From an uncultured Myxococcales bacterium (lineage in GTDB: Bacteria > Myxococcota_A > Bradymonadia > UBA7976 > VGTA01), in the NCBI GenBank assembly GCA_937146725.1, contig CAKZRU010000010.1, positions 1 to 45,482 on the forward strand: a DNA stretch of 45,482 nucleotides, written 5' to 3'. Under the pieces are notes generated by a model. The model searched no databases and was not told the origin of the DNA. It was given only the letters and a program-made list of their open reading frames with translations. Made by a program: the position numbers and the translations under genes. Below are positions 33,728 to 40,822 of this stretch, piece after piece; positions within the stretch are counted from its first letter, which is position 1; each line of letters starts with the position of its first letter.

Positions 33728-35074
33728 ATGAGTCCTTTCTTGAAATCCAAGAAAATCGCGATCACCGGAACCTTTGGGTCAGGAAAAAGCGTATTTCTCC
33801 TATCACTTCTTCATCAACTCCATAATCATGACCCTAGGTATTTTCGAATTGGAGAAGATCGAGAACATAAAGATACCACGATAAAAAATCTTACTCCACA
33901 AGTGATTAAAGACCAGCAGTCACTTTTTCCCTACAAGACCTTTGCCCAACGATTGATGAAGTCCGGTGGAGGAATTTGGCCTTCTCGTCATAATGCGTCA
34001 CAGCGTTTTAAGCTTTCCTTTAAACGTTCGGATCGAATGCGCAAAGATGAACTTGATTTCATGACCTTTCCTCTTGAAAGATTACTTGATCTTAATATTG
34101 CAAGAACCGAACGTTATTCTGATTGGTCTGACCGAGTCTTATATCATATTGAAGAAGACAAAGAAGCGTTAAGGGCTGCTCGACCGTATTTAGTACATTT
34201 GGATGCACAGGAGATTTTTATTGAGCGTCTGATGAGGCTTTATAAAACGACTTTAACTCGCTTTATTTTTGACTATAAAACCTTCACAGCACCTTCAACC
34301 TTTATGATCGACTTACATGGAGGGCGTATTGATGGTGGCGCTGCTGAAAGTGTTAGCCAAGCTCGATTTTTAGGTCTACCGCCTGGAGATGGCTCCGGTC
34401 CAAAGGAGTTTATTCCTTTGTCGGGTATTGCCCGTATGCGAATGCCCGAGTTTTTAGAAACTCAAGAAAAGCATTATGAGTTATATCGTTCTAGGCTGCT
34501 CAAACCTCTTTTTGGTGAGATCAATCAATGCGATACTCTGATCGTTTTATTAGATATTCCCTCATTGTTATCGGCTGGACGTGGGGCCTTTGATGAACAA
34601 AAGTGGCTCTTGGATGAACTATCAAAACTACTACGCTACAAGGCCAAAGGTGGTCAGGTATTAGGTCGTAATCAAATTCGTAAAGTAGCTTTGATTGCTA
34701 ATAAATGCGACTTGGTAAGAACCTTTGAAAGAGAAGCTCGCTTACCGCTATTACTAAGACAATTGACTGACGACTTTGTGGAAAAACTTCATAAAACGGT
34801 AGAGGTGGGACGCTTTATCTGCAGTCCTTGTGTAGCGACTCGTCCTCATCAAGACCCACAAACACTTGTGGGACGCTTGATTCATCCATCTAAGAATCCT
34901 GAACGAATCGACAAGCCTTTTGATATTCCCGAAGTCCCTAAATCTTGGCCTAGCGAATATACACCCCAAGATTTCCCATTTTCAAAGGTCTGGCCACCGG
35001 CTTTACAAGCGCATGAGAAACTGCCAAGACACTATCGTTTAGATGATGTATTTAGGTTTATTCTACAGGACTAA
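33728..35074 (+). CDS. YcjX/DUF463-like P-loop GTPase
   Basis: The protein has 448 residues. G1 is GTFGSGKS (14-21), G3 is DLHG (195-198) and G4 is NKCD (325-328), so guanine nucleotide binding is likely. Surrounding sequence (FPLERLLDL, YSDWSDRVLYHIEE, LYRSRLLKPLFGEINQCDTLIVLLDIPSLLSAG, IRKVALIANKCDLV) matches the YcjX family of stress-related, dynamin-like-fold GTPases. In E. coli ycjX lies with ycjF in the phage-shock neighbourhood; here no ycjF is seen and the partner is a Ser/Thr kinase gene 38 bases downstream. GGGAG precedes the ATG. It is divergent from the GYF-like gene, sharing a 109-base intergenic region. Confidence 0.82.
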   Translation: MSPFLKSKKIAITGTFGSGKSVFLLSLLHQLHNHDPRYFRIGEDREHKDTTIKNLTPQVIKDQQSLFPYKTFAQRLMKSGGGIWPSRHNASQRFKLSFKRSDRMRKDELDFMTFPLERLLDLNIARTERYSDWSDRVLYHIEEDKEALRAARPYLVHLDAQEIFIERLMRLYKTTLTRFIFDYKTFTAPSTFMIDLHGGRIDGGAAESVSQARFLGLPPGDGSGPKEFIPLSGIARMRMPEFLETQEKHYELYRSRLLKPLFGEINQCDTLIVLLDIPSLLSAGRGAFDEQKWLLDELSKLLRYKAKGGQVLGRNQIRKVALIANKCDLVRTFEREARLPLLLRQLTDDFVEKLHKTVEVGRFICSPCVATRPHQDPQTLVGRLIHPSKNPERIDKPFDIPEVPKSWPSEYTPQDFPFSKVWPPALQAHEKLPRHYRLDDVFRFILQD

Positions 35075-35112
35075 TGACGCGACCGAACCAAGTTCAAATA
35101 CAAGGAGTTTAA

Positions 35113-37611
35113 GTGTTACAAATCCCTGGAACATTTGGAGAATATAGCTTAGTTCGCCTGTTAGGTAAGGGTGGTATGGCCTCGGTGTACTTAGCCAAAA
35201 AGCCTTCCCTTAATGGTGTAGAACCAGAGTGCGCGATTAAGGTCATTCATCCGCATTTATCAAATGACCAAGAGTTTGTACAGATGCTGATTGATGAGGC
35301 CCAGCTATCATCGCAGCTCAAGCATCAGAATATCGTCGATGTTTATCACTTAGGTAATGAAAATGGCCTTTATTACATTACCATGGAGTTTATAGATGGT
35401 TGCGATGTTTATCAGGCACTCATCGAATATGAAAAAAAACAGGCTGCTTTTCCTAGTGAGGTTGCAGCATGGATTGCTCATGAAGCATGTGCCGGCCTAG
35501 CTTACGCGCATCATTCAACCGCACCCAATGGAACGCCTTTAAACATTATTCATCGAGATATTAGTCCACAAAACATTCAACTCGCCAAAAATGGAGAGGT
35601 TAAGATTGTAGACTTTGGAATTGCTAAGGCCGATCAACGTCAAAATCATACGATGCAAGGCATTATCAAAGGTAAATATTCTTACATGTCCCCAGAGCAG
35701 GCATGGGGTGATCAGATGGATTACCGAAGCGATATTTTTAGCTTAGGCATTTGTCTGTATGAAATGATTGCTGGGGAAGTTTTGTATGATGCTGAAAACG
35801 GTTTAGGTCTACTTGAGCAAGTTCGCTTAGCCCAAATTCCTAATCTAAGAGCAATTAGGCCTGATTTACCGGTGAGTTTAGAACAGATTGTCTATCGCGC
35901 CTTACATCCAGAGCCTCAAGGGCGGTATCAAAGTGCCGAAGAAATGCGTCAAGCTCTTGCGCATTACTTACATGAAGCACGGGTCAGTTCCGGCCAGCAA
36001 CTGATGATTTCCTTTATGCAAAACTTAGGCGTGGTCAATAATCACCCGCAAAATGAGGTCATTGGCTTGGAAGCTGATGATAAAACTCAAGCGGTGAGTG
36101 CAAACATGTTTGCCGGTTTGAGCGCTCCTGCACCCGCAATGGCCCCCATGTCATCTCCACCTTTTTCTTCTTCACCCGCAAGTCCGGCACCACTCTCCCA
36201 TGTTCCGTTAGGACAAAGTGCATCAGTAAACTCAGTATCAGTTGCTCAATCCGACTTTACTCAAGAGGAAAAAACGAGAGCACTAAACATTGATCAGTTT
36301 AGCGGGCTGCAAGGTGAAGAAAAAACAAGAGCGGTAAGTGCTAACCTGTTTGAAAGTTTAAAAACTCCCATAGCACAAGTACCTCAAAGCGCACCTATTT
36401 CGACCGGAGAACAAGAAAAAACCAAGGCCGTTTCAGCCTCATTATTCAAAGGTCTAGGACCGGGACTAGCACCACCCCCACCTCCTCCGGTCAGTATGAC
36501 AGCGGCCACTTCTAGCCTAGATCAAAGACCAAATGCATCTTTAGACCAATTTCAAAGCGAAGAAAAAACACGTGCACTTAACGTGGCGGATTTTGGCTCA
36601 TTGCATTTAAAGAATAATAGTACATCGGTAAGTCCAGAACCTAAACCCACTGTTGTTCCGCCAATGGCACCTCGCTTTCCAAGTCCACAGCCTAATGCTG
36701 GCTTTCCAAGCCCACAGCCTAATACAAGCTTTCCAAGCCCACAGCCTAATGCAAGCTTTCCAAGTCCACAGCCGGCTTCTATGGATCAACAACAAGTATC
36801 AGCATTCCCAAGTCCTTATGCGACAAATCCTGTCACGGAAAATGTTGAGCCAAGTAAAGCTTTGTCAAATAGTGTGTCCTTGGCCAGTCCACTCCAAGAC
36901 TTAGAGCCTGTCGATCAACCAAAGAGCCATGAACAAGGTGGTATCGAGAGTTCATCGGAATCTCGAGAAGCCAACAAACGGGAACGCTCCAAAACACGAG
37001 ATAAAAGTAAAAAAACTAAAAGCAGTAAAGGGGCTAAGCCAAGTTCTAAGGCAAGATCAAACTCATCCTCTAAACTTACTTTAATCATCGGTATTATATT
37101 GCTTATTGTTGTTTTAGCGGTAGTTGTAGCACCAAAGCTTCTTAAACCTGCGGCACCGGCTCAATATGCCCTTTCTGTATCAGCCAATGCTCAGGGCGCT
37201 AAAGTGTACCGTGATGGTCAAGATACCGGCCAGTTTACGCCTGCCTTACTACAAGGTCTTAAGCCCAATATTCAATATCTAATCAAGGTCAAGGCGCAAG
37301 GGTATGAGGTGATTGAAAAGCCGGTTATGTTTAGCAGTGAAGCATTACTTAACCAAACAGAGCAAAGCCTAAGATTGTTTTTGACGCGAGCTAAAGGCAG
37401 TTTACGCATTAATTCAACACCAAGTGGTGCCTCTGTCTACATGGATAATAATTATTTGGGCAAAACACCTATTTTTAAAAGAAATGTTGAGCGTGCAGAA
37501 GGGGGCGTTGAGCTTAAGTTTAGGCGGGAAGGCTGTGATGCAAAAACAGTGATTTTGACTTGGGGCGATGATCTAAAAAGTGTCATTGATACGCCACTTA
37601 ATTGTCGCTAG
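35113..37611 (+). CDS. Hanks-type Ser/Thr protein kinase with PEGA domains
   Basis: A transmembrane kinase of 832 residues starting at GTG, with AAGGAG upstream. The kinase domain (1-280) has LGKGGMASVYLA, the ATP Lys43 in CAIKVIH, HRDISPQN (H147-N154, with Ser where most kinases have Lys, common in myxobacterial kinases), DFG (167-169) and YMSPEQ. Residues about 310-650 form a low-complexity cytoplasmic linker holding five EEKTRA-type motifs, a FPSPQPNA repeat and a basic Lys/Ser stretch. One transmembrane helix lies at about 655-677. The periplasmic part has two PEGA-type domains (AKVYRDGQDTGQFTP, GSLRINSTPSGASVYMDNNYLGKTP), often envelope-binding. It converges on trmI with a 3-base gap. 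Confidence 0.95.
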   Translation: MLQIPGTFGEYSLVRLLGKGGMASVYLAKKPSLNGVEPECAIKVIHPHLSNDQEFVQMLIDEAQLSSQLKHQNIVDVYHLGNENGLYYITMEFIDGCDVYQALIEYEKKQAAFPSEVAAWIAHEACAGLAYAHHSTAPNGTPLNIIHRDISPQNIQLAKNGEVKIVDFGIAKADQRQNHTMQGIIKGKYSYMSPEQAWGDQMDYRSDIFSLGICLYEMIAGEVLYDAENGLGLLEQVRLAQIPNLRAIRPDLPVSLEQIVYRALHPEPQGRYQSAEEMRQALAHYLHEARVSSGQQLMISFMQNLGVVNNHPQNEVIGLEADDKTQAVSANMFAGLSAPAPAMAPMSSPPFSSSPASPAPLSHVPLGQSASVNSVSVAQSDFTQEEKTRALNIDQFSGLQGEEKTRAVSANLFESLKTPIAQVPQSAPISTGEQEKTKAVSASLFKGLGPGLAPPPPPPVSMTAATSSLDQRPNASLDQFQSEEKTRALNVADFGSLHLKNNSTSVSPEPKPTVVPPMAPRFPSPQPNAGFPSPQPNTSFPSPQPNASFPSPQPASMDQQQVSAFPSPYATNPVTENVEPSKALSNSVSLASPLQDLEPVDQPKSHEQGGIESSSESREANKRERSKTRDKSKKTKSSKGAKPSSKARSNSSSKLTLIIGIILLIVVLAVVVAPKLLKPAAPAQYALSVSANAQGAKVYRDGQDTGQFTPALLQGLKPNIQYLIKVKAQGYEVIEKPVMFSSEALLNQTEQSLRLFLTRAKGSLRINSTPSGASVYMDNNYLGKTPIFKRNVERAEGGVELKFRREGCDAKTVILTWGDDLKSVIDTPLNCR
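36076..36603 (+). other. Five-copy linear motif in the kinase linker
   Basis: Five 15-residue units follow the pattern (D/E/Q)(D/E)KT(R/Q/K)A-(V/L)-x4-F-x2-L: DDKTQAVSANMFAGL (36076-36120), EEKTRALNIDQFSGL (36265-36309), EEKTRAVSANLFESL (36316-36360), QEKTKAVSASLFKGL (36412-36456) and EEKTRALNVADFGSL (36559-36603). They are separated by Pro/Ser/Ala-rich spacers of different length, so they are conserved against a variable background. Function is unknown; the invariant Thr next to acidic residues is a plausible phosphosite. Confidence 0.9.
36676..36780 (+). repeat. 27-bp in-frame tandem repeat, 4 copies
   Basis: Units encode FPSPQPNAG, FPSPQPNTS, FPSPQPNAS and FPSPQPASM in the kinase linker, a Pro-rich segment between the EEKTRA motifs and the transmembrane helix. 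Confidence 0.93.
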
Positions 37612-37614
37612 ATC

Positions 37615-38487
37615 TTAATCCTCATGGCTTTGTGAGGGAACTTTATCCTTTGAGGCGCCATCCTCAGGAGCCCAACGAGCAGAGCGTCTTGAAAACACAA
37701 GAAAACCGGTATGAGCTGTCATACGATGATCGGGACGAATACTGTCTTCGGTCACATACCAAGGCCGTTCCAAAATCTCAATCGTCCAAGTGGTATACAT
37801 GGCGGGATGTGCTCGGAGAGCTTTCACTACTTCATGTACCTGAATGACCGTTGGAATATAAGCTACAAAAAGGCCACCATCTACTAATGCTTCTGCGGCA
37901 TGAGGCACAACTTGCCAAGGCTCTGGAACATCTAAAACAACTCGATCAACCTCTGTTTCTTGAATCCCCTCATAGATATCCTGCTGCTTGATCGTATGGT
38001 TAGATACTTCACCTAAAAAGGCTTTGATATTACGAGTACTACATTTAATGGCGGCTTCATTGATTTCATAAGTGGTCAGTTGTCCTTGTGAACCAATGGC
38101 CTGAAGCATTGACATGGCTAAGGCGCCAGAGCCCAAGCCTCCTTCTACAATTTTTAGGCTTGGGCCAATATCACCCTGCATCAAAATGCTTGCAATATCC
38201 TTTGGATAAATGATGGTTGCAAAGCGATTCATGTTGAGAATATGTTGCTGTAAGGTCGCTTTAAACACCTTAAATGGATTACCTTTGGCCGACTCGGTCC
38301 GATCTCCATTGGCTAGACCAACCAAATCATCATGCTTGATCACATTACCATTTAAGTTCATCACCTTTTCTGGTTGCAAAATCGTATAGCTTTCTCGACG
38401 GCGCTTATCGATTAAGATCACCGGTTGTCCATATTGTAGTCGTTGACTTGTATGAGATGTGGTTTGCTGAGAGACTTCAAGACTCAT
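37615..38487 (-). CDS. trmI: tRNA (adenine-N1)-methyltransferase, m1A58 type
   Basis: A class I SAM methyltransferase of 290 residues. The N-terminal beta domain (PVILIDKRRRESYTILQP) is followed by IIYPKDIASILMQGDIGPSLKIVEGGLGSGALAMSML (SAM-binding Gly motif), YEINEAAIKCSTRNI, VVLDVPEPWQVVPHAAEALVDGGLFVAYIPTVIQV and a C-terminal RMTAHTGFLVFSRR, all typical of TrmI, which methylates A58 in the T-loop. The LD(V/L)PEPW motif near the active site is intact. AGGAGTCAAC lies upstream of the ATG. It is transcribed divergently from the next gene across a 192-base region. Confidence 0.93.
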   Translation of the reverse strand: MSLEVSQQTTSHTSQRLQYGQPVILIDKRRRESYTILQPEKVMNLNGNVIKHDDLVGLANGDRTESAKGNPFKVFKATLQQHILNMNRFATIIYPKDIASILMQGDIGPSLKIVEGGLGSGALAMSMLQAIGSQGQLTTYEINEAAIKCSTRNIKAFLGEVSNHTIKQQDIYEGIQETEVDRVVLDVPEPWQVVPHAAEALVDGGLFVAYIPTVIQVHEVVKALRAHPAMYTTWTIEILERPWYVTEDSIRPDHRMTAHTGFLVFSRRSARWAPEDGASKDKVPSQSHED

Positions 38488-38510
38488 GTTGACTCCTATC
38501 TGAGAATTAT

Positions 38511-38530
38511 ACTCATAATCTAAAATGAGT
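38511..38530. repeat. Inverted repeat upstream of trmI
   Basis: ACTCAT (38511-38516) and ATGAGT (38525-38530) form a perfect 6-bp inverted repeat with 8 bases between, 24 bases upstream of the trmI start. It is a candidate operator or chance palindrome. Confidence 0.25.
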
Positions 38531-38608
38531 GTATGCCATAGATTTATGCAGAGCTAAATCAAAGTATGAGCAACTTTAATGAAGATCATGTATCGTAAAT
38601 ATAGGTAT

Positions 38609-38624
38609 ATGATCAAAGGATCAT
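38609..38624. repeat. Inverted repeat ATGATC-N4-GATCAT
   Basis: A perfect 6-4-6 palindrome with an AAAG spacer, 56 bases upstream of the ATG at 38680. It is a candidate regulator site or an mRNA leader hairpin. A related half site (GATCATG) occurs at 38584-38590. Confidence 0.3.
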
Positions 38625-38679
38625 TACTTTGTTATAAACTCTCGTAATCTTGCGTATCTTTTACAAAGGAAAAGCCCTT

Positions 38680-39132
38680 ATGACTCAAGCTAGACCAACG
38701 CCAAGAGTGGCCAAGACCCTTGCCGAAGCTTTAAGAGTGACCGCTAAACGAATCATGAGTGGAGATCGTTATCAGTGGACACATATGGGAGCTTGCAACT
38801 GTGGGCATTTAGCCCAAACTGTAACTTTAAATACCCCCGAAGAACTCCATGCAATCGCCTTACAGCGTGCCGGAGATTGGGCAGAACAAACCCGTGAATA
38901 CTGTGCCACTAGCGGTTATCCATTGGACTATGTGATCAGCGCTTTACTAGAGCTAGGCGCAAGTTTGCAGCAACTTAGAGACTTAGAGCGTTTACAAGAT
39001 CCGCAAGTGCTTAAAAGTATTCCAAGTGAGCGTCGTCGTGACTTAAATCACCGCTCTCGTGAAGATGTAGTCTTGTATATGGAAACTTGGGCAAGTCTAC
39101 TTGAGAAAGAGACTCAATTGGTAGGTGTTTAA
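38680..39132 (+). CDS. Conserved small cytoplasmic protein with GACNCGHLAQ motif
   Basis: The protein has 150 residues and is mostly helical with no signal. The distinctive block is RIMSGDRYQWTHMGACNCGHLAQTVT, with Cys-x-Cys-x-His that could bind a metal. Later helices include YPLDYVISALLELGASLQQLRDLERLQDPQVLKSI. I recall similar uncharacterised proteins in other Gram-negative phyla but cannot name a family. TTG 38650 is in frame, but ATG 38680 is preferred because AAGGA is at 38666-38670. It stands between trmI (divergent) and the phospholipase D lipoprotein gene (same strand, 100 bases on). Confidence 0.65.
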   Translation: MTQARPTPRVAKTLAEALRVTAKRIMSGDRYQWTHMGACNCGHLAQTVTLNTPEELHAIALQRAGDWAEQTREYCATSGYPLDYVISALLELGASLQQLRDLERLQDPQVLKSIPSERRRDLNHRSREDVVLYMETWASLLEKETQLVGV

Positions 39133-39232
39133 TAGTAGGTGTTTAAGTCTTTATTTTTATGTGGATACTAAGCAATATGGTGTTGCCAAATACAATACCA
39201 TTGAGCTTAAGTAAAACTAAGGATAAAGCACT

Positions 39233-40816
39233 ATGAAATACAATCGCTTTTGTTGGCTAGGTATGCTCGCTTGTGGAGCATTAACGATGATGGGCTGTGG
39301 CACCAAAAGTGCACTGCATGAGTTAGTTCAGACAGACGGTTTACTGCATGTAAAGCAAGATATGTGTCAAGCGATACCCGAGCCCAAAAGCCAACATGAC
39401 TTTAGAGAGGTTTTAGAAAGAGTACGAGCGAGCCACGATTCCAATGAAACCGGTGTGTATATGTTAGAGGATGGTGGTGGAGCCTTGGCGGCCCGTGGTT
39501 GGCTGACTCGTCAGGCGAAAGAAAGCATAGATATTCAGTATTTTATTTTTTCGGGTGACCATGTGGGCTTGATTGCCTTGCAAGAACTGATCAAGGCGGC
39601 CCAGCGAGGGATAAAGGTTCGCTTACTGGTTGATGATTTGCTTCACGATGGTGATGCTCAAATTCTTTTAGCGGCTAATACGATCAAAAACTTAGAGATT
39701 CGAGTTTATAATCCAACCATTAATATTGGCCGTAGTTTACCCAATAAGCTCGCCAAATTGGCGGTGGATTTTAGAGCGGTCAACCAACGTATGCACAATA
39801 AAACCTTTATTGTAGATGATGAAGTGGTGATCACCGGAGGGCGTAATGTCGCCGATGAGTATTTTGACTTTAGTATGGAGTATAACTTTAGAGATCGAGA
39901 TATTCTTTTGATTCAAGGGGCTGCAAGTCAGGTTAAATCTTCCTTTAATACTTTTTGGGAACATCCCTTGTCCGTAAAGATTACCGAACTTCTCGAGCCC
40001 CAAGACAGCAAGTTAACCGCTAAGGTGATTAAGCAACTTAAATACTTAGCTTGTGATCCGGTACGATTTTGGCCCGAAGTGCAAAAGCGCATTGTTAATG
40101 TACCCCAGCGTTTTTTGGAACTGCGCAAAGAGGGTAAATTGACTTGGAGTAAAGATGTTAAGTTTATTTCTGATGCACCCGGTAAAAATGATGGTTCTAA
40201 AGGCCTAGGTGGCGGTGGCATAAGTACTTCGGCCCTAATTGACTTAGTCGAAAATGCTAAAAAAACAGTTTTTATTCAGACCCCTTATCTAGTGACCACT
40301 GACTTGAGTAAAAAACTTTTCAAGCGTGCGGTAGATCGTGGAGTAACAGTTAAAATACTCACCAATAGTCTAATCACCACCGATAGTTTTCCTGCTTTTG
40401 CAAGTTATCAATCTGATCGAGAGGAATTGTTAGCAACAGGGATTGAAGTGTATGAATCAAAGCCCAATAATCCCGCTTGGTCAAAGTTGATGAGTAGTGA
40501 GCTGAGTAAAAGGCTGAAAAGTCTAAAAGCGCTCCCAATGATTGGTTTACATAGTAAAAGTATGGTAATCGATGGTGAAATCGCTATGGTGGGCACCTTT
40601 AACCTTGATCCACGCAGTGCAAACCTTAATACCGAATGTATTGTGGTTGTAAAAGATCCCAAACAAGCTCAAGTTCTAGAAGCAACTATGCTTGAAGAGT
40701 TTGACTCAAAAAATGCTTGGCACATTACCAACAAATCAAATCCAGATCACCATGCACCGTTTGGTAAGCATTGGAAGGTCTTTTGGCACAAGCTTGTGCC
40801 CAAATCTATCATTTAA
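39233..40816 (+). CDS. Phospholipase D / cardiolipin synthase-like lipoprotein
   Basis: The protein has 527 residues. The signal ends MMGC with Cys22 as the likely lipidation site. Two HKD motifs make a complete active site: H188-x-K190-x4-D195 in MHNKTFIVDDEVVITGGRN and H440-x-K442-x4-D447 in LHSKSMVIDGEIAMVGTFNLDPRS. The N-domain IDIQYFIFSGDHVGLIALQELIKAAQRGIKVRLLVDD and the GGRNVADEYF block resemble the ClsC/YmdC branch of cardiolipin synthases rather than secreted toxic phospholipases. Lipidation is unusual compared with ClsC of E. coli and would place it at the envelope. AAGGATAAAGC precedes the ATG. It converges on the flagellin gene with only 6 bases between. Confidence 0.9.
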   Translation: MKYNRFCWLGMLACGALTMMGCGTKSALHELVQTDGLLHVKQDMCQAIPEPKSQHDFREVLERVRASHDSNETGVYMLEDGGGALAARGWLTRQAKESIDIQYFIFSGDHVGLIALQELIKAAQRGIKVRLLVDDLLHDGDAQILLAANTIKNLEIRVYNPTINIGRSLPNKLAKLAVDFRAVNQRMHNKTFIVDDEVVITGGRNVADEYFDFSMEYNFRDRDILLIQGAASQVKSSFNTFWEHPLSVKITELLEPQDSKLTAKVIKQLKYLACDPVRFWPEVQKRIVNVPQRFLELRKEGKLTWSKDVKFISDAPGKNDGSKGLGGGGISTSALIDLVENAKKTVFIQTPYLVTTDLSKKLFKRAVDRGVTVKILTNSLITTDSFPAFASYQSDREELLATGIEVYESKPNNPAWSKLMSSELSKRLKSLKALPMIGLHSKSMVIDGEIAMVGTFNLDPRSANLNTECIVVVKDPKQAQVLEATMLEEFDSKNAWHITNKSNPDHHAPFGKHWKVFWHKLVPKSII

Positions 40817-40822
40817 GCTTGT

